Assembly: GCA_001880285.1 (NCBI GenBank)
Contig: CP016269.1
Coordinates: 2,924,501-2,988,500 of the forward strand
DNA: 64,000 bases
Source: Flavobacteriaceae bacterium UJ101
GTDB taxonomy: Bacteria; Bacteroidota; Bacteroidia; Flavobacteriales; UJ101
Direction of reading: 5' to 3'
The notes beneath the pieces were generated by a model. It did no database searches. It had not been told where the DNA came from and saw only the letters and a program-made list of their open reading frames with translations. Position 1 is the stretch's first letter. Every line of letters starts with the position of its first letter. Shown piece after piece: positions 19,488 through 28,918 of the stretch. The translations under genes were made by a program, and so were the position numbers.

Positions 19488-19547
19488 AGAAAAGAGAAAA
19501 GAATAAAGACTAACACACTATTAGATCTTTATTCTTTTCTCTTTTCT
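19488..19547 (+). terminator. Perfect 22-bp hairpin after purM
   Basis: A purine-only-like arm (AGAAAAGAGAAAAG plus 8 more bases, 19488-19509) pairs perfectly with 19526-19547 around a 16-base loop. A smaller hairpin, CAACT-TTTAG-AGTTG, precedes it (19471-19485). There is no strong T run, so it may be an operon-end structure or a palindrome made from repeat words rather than a classic terminator. Confidence 0.5.
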
Positions 19548-19642
19548 TAGTCTATTAAAATATACCATATATCGAATTTTAAACACTTTATTTATTATTT
19601 AAAACTACTTTTAATATGGTTATTTTTTAAAAGTTTAGAATC

Positions 19643-19810
19643 ATGATAACAAGTAGAAAAACGTGTTGTGTTGTATGCAATGCAGAAGTTAAAACTCAAA
19701 AAGAAGAAGAATCAATCGATCAGTTTCAAGTATGCCAAGCTTGCGAAGAGCTCTTATCTATAAACCAAAGAATTGATTATTTGCCTTATGATGATTTAGG
19801 TTTTGTTTAA
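19643..19810 (+). CDS. Small zinc-ribbon-like protein
   Basis: This 55-residue ORF opens MITSRKTCCVVCNAEV and has two CxxC pairs, at residues 9-12 and 31-34, separated by a Lys/Glu-rich loop. This is the pattern of a single zinc ribbon. The C-terminus is acidic and aromatic (RIDYLPYDDLGFV). No family is recognised and no partner is evident. The gene is convergent with the YgiQ gene 38 bases away. Confidence 0.65.
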   Translation: MITSRKTCCVVCNAEVKTQKEEESIDQFQVCQACEELLSINQRIDYLPYDDLGFV

Positions 19811-19848
19811 AAAACAGAATGATTATTTTTTATAGCTATACCTACAAG

Positions 19849-21774
19849 CTATCTTCTGCGTTTGGGTTTAAAAGTTTTCTTTTTATGTTTTTTAGAGTTT
19901 TTATTCCCACAAGAAGGTTTTGATGGAGAAAAATGGTCTTGATTTCCTAATATTTTAGGAATTAATTCGTCTTTACCTAATTGTTTTAAACGTTCTCGAA
20001 TAGCAGCTCGTTTTTCCTTTTTGTGCCAAAAGAAAAATTGATGTTGTTTATCACGTTCCTTTTTTGTTTTAGGAACATAAACATCATTTAAAGTATAAGG
20101 ATGGTATCCTGAGTAATAAGCAACAGTTGCAACAGTCATAGGAGTAGGTGTAAAATCCTGAACTTGTTCTAATTTAAAACCCATATTTTTTGTTTCAGCA
20201 GCTAGATTTGCCATGTCACCTTCTTTACAACCTGGATGACTTGAAATAAAATAGGGGATTAGGGGTTGTTTTAAACCGTGTTTGGCATTAGCTTGGTCAT
20301 ATTTCTTTTTAAATTCATGAAAGTGCTTAAAATTAGGTTTTCGCATAATACGAAGTGTGTCTTCAGCTGTATGTTCAGGTGCAACTTTTAAACGTCCTGA
20401 TATATGGTTTTGAACCAACTCATCCATATATTCATCCAAGTCGTTTTCGTCTGCTTTTTTATTGTATGATTTAGTTAATAAATCATAACGAATTCCACTA
20501 CCAATAAATGCTTTTTTTACATCAGGATGAGCATGTGCTTTTTTGTATACTTGAGTTAAAGGTTTGTGTGTAGTATCCAAATTACTACAAATAACAGGAT
20601 GTATACACGAAGGACTCACACATTTATCACAAATGGATTGTATTTTTCCCTTCATTTTATACATATTAGCAGAAGGGCCTCCTAAATCACTAATATAACC
20701 TTTAAAATCAGGCATTTTGGTTACTTCATCCACTTCTTTTAAAATGGATTTCTCAGAACGTGATGCCACAAATTTTCCTTGATGAGCTGAAATAGTGCAG
20801 AAACTACAACCACCAAAACAGCCTCGGTGCATATTAATGGAGAATTTAATCATTTCAAAAGCAGGAATAGGACCTCGTTTTCTATATTTTGGATGAGGGA
20901 GTCGTGTATATGGTAAATCAAATGAAGTATCAATCTCTTTTTCCGTCATTGGAGGATAAGGAGGATTGATAATTAAAGTTTCATCTTCAATATTTTGTAA
21001 AATGCGTCGTGCATGAATTTTATTGGATTCTACTTCTACAATTTTAAAATTAGAAGCAAATTTCTTTTTATCATTTAAACAAACTTCGTGGGAAATAAGT
21101 TCTACATCTTCCCAATTTTTATTTCGAGGTAATTTTTCGTTTTGATGTTTTAAGATGGCTGTTTGAGGAATAGTGGTAAGACTTTCAAAAGGAATTCCTT
21201 TATCGAGCAAGCGCATAATTTCACGTAAAGGCATTTCACCCATACCATAAACTAACATATCGGCTTTACTTTCCTTCAAAATAGATGGTTTTAATTGATC
21301 GCTCCAATAATCATAATGGGTTACACGGCGAAGCGAAGCTTCTACACCTCCAATCAAAACAGGCACATCAGGATATAGATTTTTTAAAATTTGTGAATAT
21401 TGAATGGTAGCATAATCAGGACGAAACCCTTTATCACCTCCCGGAGTGTAAGCATCTTCTGATCTACGTCGCTTGGAAGCAGTATAATGATTTACCATGG
21501 AATCCATACATCCCGCGGTAACACCAAAAAATAATCGAGGTTTTCCAAATTTTTTGAAATCGCGTAAATCATCATTCCAACTAGGTTGAGGAATAATTCC
21601 TACTTTAAAACCTTCGCTTTCAATGATTCGTCCAATTACGGCGGTTCCAAAAGAAGGGTGATCAACATAAGCATCTCCTGATACAATAATCACATCCAAT
21701 TCTTTCCAACCTCGTTTTTCAACTTCTTTTTTGGTAATGGGTAACCAATCTGTGATGGGCCTTTGTGTTTGCAT
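19849..21774 (-). CDS. ygiQ: YgiQ family radical SAM protein
   Basis: This 641-residue protein is a UPF0313/YgiQ radical SAM enzyme. It has the N-terminal YgiQ module (WLPITKKEVEKRGW, VIIVSGDAYVDHPSFG, GVEASLRR), then the cluster motif CFGGCSFC (CxxxCxxC) and a second Cys-rich segment (CDKCVSPSCIHPVIC). The C-terminus is basic (KHKKKTFKPKRRR). The substrate is unknown. The start at MQTQRP is supported by a -7 box TAACTTTG at 21779-21786, 4 bases upstream. Confidence 0.92.
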   Translation of the reverse strand: MQTQRPITDWLPITKKEVEKRGWKELDVIIVSGDAYVDHPSFGTAVIGRIIESEGFKVGIIPQPSWNDDLRDFKKFGKPRLFFGVTAGCMDSMVNHYTASKRRRSEDAYTPGGDKGFRPDYATIQYSQILKNLYPDVPVLIGGVEASLRRVTHYDYWSDQLKPSILKESKADMLVYGMGEMPLREIMRLLDKGIPFESLTTIPQTAILKHQNEKLPRNKNWEDVELISHEVCLNDKKKFASNFKIVEVESNKIHARRILQNIEDETLIINPPYPPMTEKEIDTSFDLPYTRLPHPKYRKRGPIPAFEMIKFSINMHRGCFGGCSFCTISAHQGKFVASRSEKSILKEVDEVTKMPDFKGYISDLGGPSANMYKMKGKIQSICDKCVSPSCIHPVICSNLDTTHKPLTQVYKKAHAHPDVKKAFIGSGIRYDLLTKSYNKKADENDLDEYMDELVQNHISGRLKVAPEHTAEDTLRIMRKPNFKHFHEFKKKYDQANAKHGLKQPLIPYFISSHPGCKEGDMANLAAETKNMGFKLEQVQDFTPTPMTVATVAYYSGYHPYTLNDVYVPKTKKERDKQHQFFFWHKKEKRAAIRERLKQLGKDELIPKILGNQDHFSPSKPSCGNKNSKKHKKKTFKPKRRR

Positions 21775-21778
21775 AGTA

Positions 21779-21786
21779 CAAAGTTA
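21779..21786 (-). promoter_or_regulatory. -7 promoter box of the YgiQ gene
   Basis: TAACTTTG on the minus strand matches TAnnTTTG and ends 4 bases before the ATG. The -33 region is occupied by the GTGAAAA word repeats. Confidence 0.45.
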
Positions 21787-21796
21787 AGGGTTAATA

Positions 21797-21828
21797 GTGA
21801 AAAGTGAAAAACGAATAGTAAAAAGTGT
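21797..21828 (+). repeat. GTGAAAA word repeat upstream of the YgiQ gene
   Basis: GTGAAAA occurs twice in tandem (21797-21810), followed by GTAAAAA and GTG. The same heptamer, as TTTTCAC, is repeated four times at 42436-42463. Confidence 0.55.
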
Positions 21829-21939
21829 TTTTTAAGAATATAAAATAGTGTTTTAAATATATTATTTCGAGTTTGTTTTAGAATCTGTTTAAATAAACTA
21901 TATTAATGAATCGTTACTTTATAATTTTATATGCTTTGC

Positions 21940-23016
21940 TTATACATTAAAATTAAAGTCTTCTAATAATTCAATATACAATTGAATGCCCTCTTTGATT
22001 TCTGAAAGGTAAATAAATTCATTGGGTGTATGGGAACGAGCACTCATACCGGGTCCTAATTTAATAGTTTGAAAATTCATAGAAGCTTGATCTGAAAGGG
22101 TAGGAGAACCATACGTTTTACGTCCCATTTGAAGCAGTTTTTTAACTAGAGGATGTTCTGGATCAATTCGTGATGAATTTAAATGATAAGAACGAGGAGT
22201 TATTTCGGATTGAATGTGTTTTTTTACTTCTTCAATTACATCAGTATTTTGGTATAGTTCGTTGGTACGAATATCTACTACGAAATGACAACGATCGGGA
22301 ACTACATTGTGTTGTGTACCGGATTCAATCTGCGTTACGGTCATTTTGGTTTTTCCTAAAATAGAAGATTCTTTCTGAAAAGGATGATTCTGGAAAAAAC
22401 GGATGTCCTCTAATGCTTTATATAAGGCATTTTCACCTTCTTCTCGGGCTGCATGACCTGTTTTCCCATGTGCGATACAATCTAGTACAATGAGTCCTTT
22501 TTCTGCAATAGCACCTCGCATTTGGGTGGGTTCGCCTACAATACCTAAATCTATTTTTCCTAATTGAGGTAATAACAATCGAATACCATTTTGACCAGAA
22601 ACTTCTTCTTCAGCTGAAATAGCAATGATTAATTTATAGGGTAGTTGAGGCAGTTGTGATAAATAAATAAAAGTAGCGATTAAAGAAACCACAGAGGCAC
22701 CGGCATCATTACTCCCAAGCCCTGTTAGTTTATCTCCATCAAGGGTAGGTGTATGTGGATCAGTTAACCAATCTTCACCAAATTTAACGGTATCATGATG
22801 TGAGTTTAATAAAATAACAGGAGCATTATCAGTATAATTAGTAGATTCACACCAAACGTTATTTTTTAATCGTTTTGGATGACAACCATATTGTTCAAAA
22901 AAAGAAAACAATGCATCGGCGGTATTTTTTTCTTCTCTCGAAAAGGAAGGAATAGCAATCATTTCTTTTAATAATTGAATACAGTCGTCTGTTATTTTTT
23001 CTAGTTTTATAGACAT
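21940..23016 (-). CDS. argE: N-acetylornithine deacetylase-like M20 peptidase
   Basis: This 358-residue M20 family metallopeptidase is expected to remove the acyl group from N-acetylcitrulline or N-acetylornithine. The metal-binding motifs are NSHHDTV, GSNDAGASV, SAEEEVSGQNG and a C-terminal RSHTPNEF. Its start overlaps the end of argB by 10 bases, so the two are probably translationally coupled. Its place in a cluster with argF' and argB favours arginine synthesis over lysine (DapE). No argH follows in this window. Confidence 0.85.
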   Translation of the reverse strand: MSIKLEKITDDCIQLLKEMIAIPSFSREEKNTADALFSFFEQYGCHPKRLKNNVWCESTNYTDNAPVILLNSHHDTVKFGEDWLTDPHTPTLDGDKLTGLGSNDAGASVVSLIATFIYLSQLPQLPYKLIIAISAEEEVSGQNGIRLLLPQLGKIDLGIVGEPTQMRGAIAEKGLIVLDCIAHGKTGHAAREEGENALYKALEDIRFFQNHPFQKESSILGKTKMTVTQIESGTQHNVVPDRCHFVVDIRTNELYQNTDVIEEVKKHIQSEITPRSYHLNSSRIDPEHPLVKKLLQMGRKTYGSPTLSDQASMNFQTIKLGPGMSARSHTPNEFIYLSEIKEGIQLYIELLEDFNFNV

Positions 23017-23795
23017 AAAATTGTTTTTTCTTCTAAGGTTTTTATATTTGAAGGGTTACATAAAATAACTTCTTTAACTCCTTTATTTATAGAGTTAAAT
23101 GCGTTGTCAAGCTTGGGGATCATTCCTTCGAAAATAATATTTTTACTTTTTAAATCTTGATAGATTTCAGGGGTTATTTTAGGGATATAAGAGTCTTCAT
23201 CTTCTATATCTTGTAAAACACCTTTTTTCTCAAAGCAATAAATCAAACGAACGTGTTGTGTTGAAGCTAATTGATTAGCAATAGAAGAAGCAATGGTATC
23301 GGCATTTGTATTAAAAAGCTGTCCTTTTTTATTATGTGTGATGGCACAAAAGACAGGTGTGAGACCATTTTGTAGAAAAATGGTCAATGCTGATTCATTA
23401 ATACTTTCAGAATTTAAATCACCTACAAAACCATAATCGATATCTTTTACAGGTCTTTTATTCGCCTGAATTGTATTAGCATCAGCACCTGATAAACCTA
23501 TAGCATTACATTTTGCTTCTTGAAGAAGGCTTACAATTCTTTTGTTGAGAAGTCCTGCATATACCATAGTTACAATATCAAGAGTTTCTTGATCGGTAAT
23601 ACGTCTTCCTTCATGCATTTTGGGTTCAATCCCTAATTTTTTGGATAAGTTTCCAGCTATTTTTCCTCCACCATGAATTAATATTTTAGGAGTGGTAATA
23701 GAAGCAAAATCAATTAAAACTTCTTTTAATAGTGTAGGATCATTGATTACGTTACCTCCAATTTTTAGAATGGTGATATCTTGTTTTGAATTCAA
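23007..23795 (-). CDS. argB: N-acetylglutamate kinase
   Basis: ArgB phosphorylates N-acylglutamate, the second arginine step. This 262-residue protein has ILKIGGNVI, LIHGGGKIAGNLS, GLSGADANTIQA and FNTNADTIASSIAN, all typical of the amino-acid kinase family. The only reasonable start is a TTG at 23793-23795; no in-frame ATG precedes the conserved IGG motif. It lies between argE and a DinB-like gene. Confidence 0.92.
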   Translation of the reverse strand: MNSKQDITILKIGGNVINDPTLLKEVLIDFASITTPKILIHGGGKIAGNLSKKLGIEPKMHEGRRITDQETLDIVTMVYAGLLNKRIVSLLQEAKCNAIGLSGADANTIQANKRPVKDIDYGFVGDLNSESINESALTIFLQNGLTPVFCAITHNKKGQLFNTNADTIASSIANQLASTQHVRLIYCFEKKGVLQDIEDEDSYIPKITPEIYQDLKSKNIIFEGMIPKLDNAFNSINKGVKEVILCNPSNIKTLEEKTILCL

Positions 23796-23823
23796 TTTGT
23801 CTGTTTTTTTATTAGATTATTGT

Positions 23824-24291
23824 TTATAAAGTTACAACACGTTTTAATGCTAAAATACTTCCCAGATGAAGTCCTTCGTGGTAATTATTAAATTGAATGG
23901 CTTCTTCGATATTATAGAGCGTTACGTTTGCACTAGTAGTATATTCATGATAAGATGTAAAAACATTGGAATGGTAATCTTTTTCTAATTGTTCAGGTAG
24001 TTCTTGAAATAAACTTTTGATTGTTTCAAATTTTTCAGGTGTTAATTGTGGATCATTTGAAGGGGCAGTACCTTTTCGATAAGCTTGTATTAAATGATCA
24101 TCTATCAAGCAATTTAAACCACTTAACTTATAGCATAATAATTGTTGTGTTACTACTAAATGTGCTACATTCCAAACAATATGATTGTTAAAACCTGCGG
24201 GGATAGTAGTAAGTTGTTCAAAAGATAAGGGCTCAATTAATCTTAAGATCAGTATTCTGTTTTTATTTAGTATGTCGAATGGTTTTTCCAT
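23824..24291 (-). CDS. DinB-like protein
   Basis: This 155-residue protein is DinB/YfiT-like, a four-helix metal-binding fold. Histidines occur in VWNVAHLV and NYHEGLHLG, the usual positions for the three-His site. It lies between argB and argF' with short spacers (28 and 42 bases), hence probably in the same transcript. The family includes thiol-dependent transferases, but its role in an arginine operon is unknown. Confidence 0.8.
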   Translation of the reverse strand: MEKPFDILNKNRILILRLIEPLSFEQLTTIPAGFNNHIVWNVAHLVVTQQLLCYKLSGLNCLIDDHLIQAYRKGTAPSNDPQLTPEKFETIKSLFQELPEQLEKDYHSNVFTSYHEYTTSANVTLYNIEEAIQFNNYHEGLHLGSILALKRVVTL

Positions 24292-24333
24292 GATGTTTTT
24301 AATTATGAAGTATTAATTAATTTTACTTACTGC

Positions 24334-25287
24334 TTATTTATTATTTTTCAGCATTTCTAAAAATACAGTTTGAGCTGAATAGATACGGTTTTCGGCTTGT
24401 TTGATTACAAGGGAAGTATCAGAATCCATTATATCATCACTAGCAATAACATTACGTCGCATAGGTAAGCAATGCATGAATTTACCGTTATGGGTATGTT
24501 TCATTTTTTCTCCAGTAATCATCCAATCAGTATCTACATTTAATACTTTTCCATATTCTTGATAACAACTCCAGTTTTTGGCATAGATAAAATCAGCGTT
24601 TTGAAAAGCTTCCTCTTGATCATATAGAATAGGAGCATTTTGGGTGAATTTTTCGTCTAATTCATAACCTTTAGGATGTGTAATTATAAATTCTGCATTC
24701 GGAATATGATGTGCCCATTCTGCGAAAGAATTGGCTACACATTGAGGTAATCGTTTTGGGTGAGGAGCCCAAGTTAAAACAACTTTTATTTTTTTATTTT
24801 TTGGGCGATGTTCTTCGATCGTAATTAAATCGGCAAAGGATTGAAGTGGGTGACGAGTGGCACTTTCTAAACTTACGATTGGTACTGTTGCGTTTTCCAC
24901 AATTTTATTGAAAATATATTCAGAGTAATCTTCTTCTTTGTTCTCAAGTGAAGGGAAGGTTCTTACGGCTAATACATCACAATATACACTCATCACTTGT
25001 ATAGCTTCCTTAATATGTTCTTGAGTATCTTCCATAATGGTTCCATCCGCCATTTCCAATTTCCAAGAATCAGCTCCTACATTTAACACCCAACAATCAG
25101 CACCTAAATGAAACGCCGCTTTTTGACTACTTAGACGGGTTCGCAAGCTGGGATTGAAAAAGACACAACCGATGGTTTTGTTTTTTCCATATTGTTGAAA
25201 ACCGTAAGGATCTTGTTTAATTTTAAGTGCTTTTTGCACGAACTCTTCTACGTTTTGAATATCGTGTACACTAGTGAATTGTTTCAT
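24334..25287 (-). CDS. argF': N-acyl-ornithine carbamoyltransferase
   Basis: This 317-residue protein is the Bacteroidota/Xanthomonas type transcarbamylase that acts on N-acetyl- or N-succinyl-ornithine instead of free ornithine. The family segments FFNPSLRTRLSSQKAAFHLG, ATRHPLQSFADL, HCLPMRRNV and LTWAPHPKRLPQ are present. Which acyl group it uses cannot be read safely from the sequence alone. It fits the linear route completed by argB, argC, argD and argE here. It is transcribed toward argB. Confidence 0.9.
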   Translation of the reverse strand: MKQFTSVHDIQNVEEFVQKALKIKQDPYGFQQYGKNKTIGCVFFNPSLRTRLSSQKAAFHLGADCWVLNVGADSWKLEMADGTIMEDTQEHIKEAIQVMSVYCDVLAVRTFPSLENKEEDYSEYIFNKIVENATVPIVSLESATRHPLQSFADLITIEEHRPKNKKIKVVLTWAPHPKRLPQCVANSFAEWAHHIPNAEFIITHPKGYELDEKFTQNAPILYDQEEAFQNADFIYAKNWSCYQEYGKVLNVDTDWMITGEKMKHTHNGKFMHCLPMRRNVIASDDIMDSDTSLVIKQAENRIYSAQTVFLEMLKNNK

Positions 25288-25427
25288 AACGCTCTATTTA
25301 TACGCTAAATGTAGTTTATTTTTTGTATAAAACAGAGGTTTTCATAATGAAATTAAATATGTTTTTGACATATTGATTTAAAAATAATAATTTTTAGGTT
25401 ATTCTATTTTTTTTATAATAAAATGTT

Positions 25428-25468
25428 TAAATGAAAAAAGGAATATTAGCATTGTAATATTCCTTTTT
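25428..25468 (-). terminator. Terminator of the propeller lipoprotein gene
   Basis: A 14-bp stem AAAAAGGAATATTA with a 6-base loop, followed on the minus strand by T residues. It lies just after the stop at 25490. Confidence 0.8.
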
Positions 25469-25489
25469 ATTTAAGAGATTCAAATATAA

Positions 25490-26500
25490 TTAAAGATTAA
25501 TAACTTCAATATTGAAAGGTGTTTCTAATGAATTAAAACCAAATAATGCTCCAAATTGAGATTCACATACATAAAGATATTCTGAGCCATTATTATTTAA
25601 ATACCAAACTCCAGATGTGTCATCTAAACCTGTTGCAATTACGCTTCCAGTAGCCGTTGTGGAGTTAGAAAACTCTAATTTATAAACTGTACCTACGTTA
25701 TTAGGATCTCCTGCATCATTTGAAGCATAGTATAATGTATTTTGGTCTTTTCCCCAAGAAATTCCGTCCATATTAATCTGTTCTGTACTTAATCCTGATA
25801 TATTAACTTCTTGTAATGTACCAGGTTGACCATTGTTAATAGGTAGATACCATAATTTAAACCCTAAATAAATATAAAATGCACTGGTACTTGGATCATA
25901 AATTGTACCTCCTAAATTTCCATCTATGGAAGGATCCCATTCTGATGATGTAAACCAACTATCGTTAATCGCTCCGGTAGAAGGATCTACTTCTATAATT
26001 CTAGGGTTTCCAAAATCACTTATATAGTATTTCCCATTTACAATAGATACGGTATGTCCAATTGTGGTTTCTGGTAAATCCCATTCTCCTGTTTTTTCAC
26101 CACTTGCAATATTGTATTCGATTAACTTACTAGGACCAGGTGGATTTCCTGTGAAATCAGCATTATTTAAAAGATTTAATAATACAGTGCCATCACTTTT
26201 TAATCCCCAGCTTTGCGCATAACCACTTTCTGCTGAAGCAAATAACTGAGCTGTTGGATTAGTCTGTGTCAAATCAAAAGAACGTATAGTCCCATCACCA
26301 AATCCACTAATATAAGCTATGTTATTTGTGATAGTAATATCTTCTGGATAAAAGCTTGTATCACTAATGGTTAAATTACTTGGGGTAGGAAGGATATTAT
26401 CTGTTATATTGTTATCATCATCGTTATTACATGATGTAAATAAGCCTATTACAGCTAGAGTAAGCATTGTTGTTTTTAAGGAATTTAATTTTTTTATCAT
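25490..26500 (-). CDS. Beta-propeller lipoprotein (SMP-30/NHL-like)
   Basis: This 336-residue protein has a lipoprotein signal (lipobox in IGLFTSC, Cys about 24) followed by an Asp/Asn-rich tether. The rest shows repeated blade-like units such as FYPEDITITNNIAYISGFGDG, KYYISDFGNPRIIEVDPSTG and QNTLYYASNDAGDPNNVG, suggesting a six-bladed propeller of the SMP-30/gluconolactonase type. Enzymatic activity cannot be assigned. It has its own terminator and is divergent from the amidohydrolase gene. Confidence 0.75.
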   Translation of the reverse strand: MIKKLNSLKTTMLTLAVIGLFTSCNNDDDNNITDNILPTPSNLTISDTSFYPEDITITNNIAYISGFGDGTIRSFDLTQTNPTAQLFASAESGYAQSWGLKSDGTVLLNLLNNADFTGNPPGPSKLIEYNIASGEKTGEWDLPETTIGHTVSIVNGKYYISDFGNPRIIEVDPSTGAINDSWFTSSEWDPSIDGNLGGTIYDPSTSAFYIYLGFKLWYLPINNGQPGTLQEVNISGLSTEQINMDGISWGKDQNTLYYASNDAGDPNNVGTVYKLEFSNSTTATGSVIATGLDDTSGVWYLNNNGSEYLYVCESQFGALFGFNSLETPFNIEVINL

Positions 26501-26829
26501 TTTATTAATTTTTAAACATCTTGTGCAAAAATGAAATAAGTCTACGGTAATCTTATTATCAAAATAATGATAAAAATGATCAAAGTGTAACCAATCAATA
26601 TAAGTTAGAAGATTAGTTGAATTGATTAAGATAAGTGTTCTAAACTCTTAGAATTATTTTTATAAACGAAAAAACAAAATATAACGTCTTGATTAAGTAT
26701 ATGATATAAAGTTTACTACTTTTAAATCCTTGTGTTGCTATAGCTAGGCATACGATATAATTTTAGACCAAAGTGTAACAATAATAGAAATTTACCGTCC
26801 TATTAATAAAATCATTAATCAGATATAAT
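26501..26829. promoter_or_regulatory. Divergent intergenic region with a repeated operator-like word
   Basis: The 329-base region holds no ORF. GATCAAAGTGTAACC (26578-26592) and GACCAAAGTGTAACA (26766-26780) are direct near-repeats, one near each divergent start. They are candidate binding sites for a shared regulator. Confidence 0.4.
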
Positions 26830-28242
26830 ATGAAATATTTAAAAAAACTTCTAATCTTAATTACCATTGTAAGTTTAAATTTAAGCGCACAAAACAAATT
26901 GCAATCAAAAATTAGTACTTATGTTATAAAAAATGTGAATATAATAACTATGAGATCTGATAATAAAGTTATAAAGAACGCTAATATTGTAATTCATAAT
27001 CAAAAAATACGATCAATTAACGGTTCTATTCCTGAAAATTCACAAGTAATTGATGGAACAGGAAAATGGCTTATTCCTGGACTAATAGATATGCATGTTC
27101 ATACACTAGCGGATGGAAGTCTATCTGTAATGTATCCGACAAAAGGTCCTGCAGTAAGTTTTAATACGCAAAATAATATGACACCATATATTGCTAATGG
27201 TGTTACTACAGTTTTTGATTTGGGAGCAAGACCTGAACATATCGGACAACGAAATGAAATTATAAGAGGAGATGTAATTGGTCCACGAATAGCATTAGCC
27301 AAAGTAATTGGAGGGAAAAAATCGAATACTACATCGAATACTCCATCTGATGGAAGAAATGCAGTTCGAATTGCTAAAGAAGAACAGTATGAGTTCATTA
27401 AAGTGTATACTTGGCTTAATGAAGAAACTTTTAAAGCAATTATAGATGAGGCTAAGAAACAAAATATGAAAGTTGTTGGACACATTCCAGTCGTATTTGA
27501 AGGGAAACCAACCCAAGATTTTTTTATTCCTCACTTTGGTTTGATCGCTCACGCAGAAGAATTATCTAAACAAACTGATGATTATAGTTATGAAAAAGCA
27601 CAAGAATTTGCTCGACTGGCTAAAGAAAATGGTACTTGGTTGATACCCAATTTAATTAACATGGAGTCCATTATAAAACAAGCAAAATCATTAAAAAATA
27701 TTGAGTCTTTAAGAGGTTTTAAATATGTACATCCATTAATGCAAAGTAAGTGGTTAACTGCAAATAAATTTGAAGGAGCATCAGTTAAATTAATTGAATA
27801 TTTCCAAAAACAAGCTGAATTTCATGAACTTATAGTTAAAGCATTTAAAGAAGCAGGCGTGCCTATGGTAGCAGGAACAGATGCTGGTATTTCAGGTGTT
27901 GTTTGGGGATTTTCTCTTCATGATGAACTTGAATTGTTAGTAAAAGCGGGTTTAACAAATGAAGAAGCTTTGGCTTCTGCAACACGATTAGGTGCAGAAT
28001 GGCTTGAAATTGGAGATAAAATTGGAACCATTGAAACGAATAAGTTTGCGGATATGGTTTTATTGGAAAAAAATCCTTTAAAAGACATTAATAATACACG
28101 TAAAATCTCAGGTGTCTTTGTAAATGGTAAGTGGATTAATAAAAACAAAATCGATATCTTACTTTCAGATGTTGAGAAATGGAATAATGCTAACAAAGAG
28201 TATTATGATTGGAAAGAGCTTCTAAATAGTTTAAAAAATTAA
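26830..28242 (+). CDS. Exported amidohydrolase
   Basis: This 470-residue metal-dependent hydrolase has a signal peptide (about 1-20, ending LSA). Metal ligands are visible in LIDMHVHTLADG (HxH), KVVGHIP, HAEEL and a late GTDAG (Asp). The N- and C-terminal strands make the urease-type beta sandwich (VIKNVNIITM near the start, FADMVLLEKNPL near the end). It resembles imidazolonepropionase-like/Xaa-Pro-type amidohydrolases, but the substrate is not evident. Export suggests a peptide- or drug-like substrate in the periplasm. Confidence 0.82.
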   Translation: MKYLKKLLILITIVSLNLSAQNKLQSKISTYVIKNVNIITMRSDNKVIKNANIVIHNQKIRSINGSIPENSQVIDGTGKWLIPGLIDMHVHTLADGSLSVMYPTKGPAVSFNTQNNMTPYIANGVTTVFDLGARPEHIGQRNEIIRGDVIGPRIALAKVIGGKKSNTTSNTPSDGRNAVRIAKEEQYEFIKVYTWLNEETFKAIIDEAKKQNMKVVGHIPVVFEGKPTQDFFIPHFGLIAHAEELSKQTDDYSYEKAQEFARLAKENGTWLIPNLINMESIIKQAKSLKNIESLRGFKYVHPLMQSKWLTANKFEGASVKLIEYFQKQAEFHELIVKAFKEAGVPMVAGTDAGISGVVWGFSLHDELELLVKAGLTNEEALASATRLGAEWLEIGDKIGTIETNKFADMVLLEKNPLKDINNTRKISGVFVNGKWINKNKIDILLSDVEKWNNANKEYYDWKELLNSLKN

Positions 28243-28334
28243 TATAGAATTATGCTTAACAACTTATAAGTCATTATAATGAATAAAAACTAAGTAGGTG
28301 GTATTAAAAATTATTAAATATCTTTATTAACGTA

Positions 28335-28763
28335 TTATTTACCAAGAATATAGGTGTTGAAGACATATTTCCAAGGTGTGAAAATAATTGGGATAATAAT
28401 AAGCATAAATATTGGAACCCAATCTTCTGCCTCGCTCCCTATAAGTTTTTCGTTTTTCCATAATGGATAGGCGACAAATAATAACCAAAGAGCTTTGTAT
28501 AAATACATAAAAAGCATTATTGGTAACATTTTTAGTGTATGGAATATTCCCAATCCTGATAAAGTTGTGTAAGCAGCAATAGCACACCAAGCAATTGCAA
28601 TTTCGGGATCCCATTCTCCTTTATGAGTGATTAATTCAACCCAGGCATCTTTTGCTGCAAAGAGAAACATAAGGAGGAAGAATAGTTTTAATACATAGAC
28701 TTTTATTGGCCAGATGTCATTATATTTATCAGATGACTTAAAAAGATTTTTTATTGATTCCAT
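28335..28763 (-). CDS. Small integral membrane protein, unknown
   Basis: This 142-residue protein has about four hydrophobic stretches (roughly 22-40, 56-72, 80-98 and 116-132). No motif is recognised. It stands alone between the amidohydrolase (convergent) and a 631-base non-coding gap. A shorter overlapping ORF in another frame is a shadow. Confidence 0.65.
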   Translation of the reverse strand: MESIKNLFKSSDKYNDIWPIKVYVLKLFFLLMFLFAAKDAWVELITHKGEWDPEIAIAWCAIAAYTTLSGLGIFHTLKMLPIMLFMYLYKALWLLFVAYPLWKNEKLIGSEAEDWVPIFMLIIIPIIFTPWKYVFNTYILGK

Positions 28764-28918
28764 ATTACAATTTCTTTTTTTTAATTGTATGCAATACCTA
28801 AATATACATATTATGTTGTTATTTGAATGTATATAAATAGTATTTATAAGGAATACGATAGAGTATATTTTTTTTAAGTAATAATTGATTAGGGGTAGTT
28901 AAAAAATTATATAAAAAA

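Noticed and set aside
27099-27552. Antisense ORFs inside the amidohydrolase gene
   Set aside because: They have no recognisable features, and the sense frame carries clear catalytic motifs.
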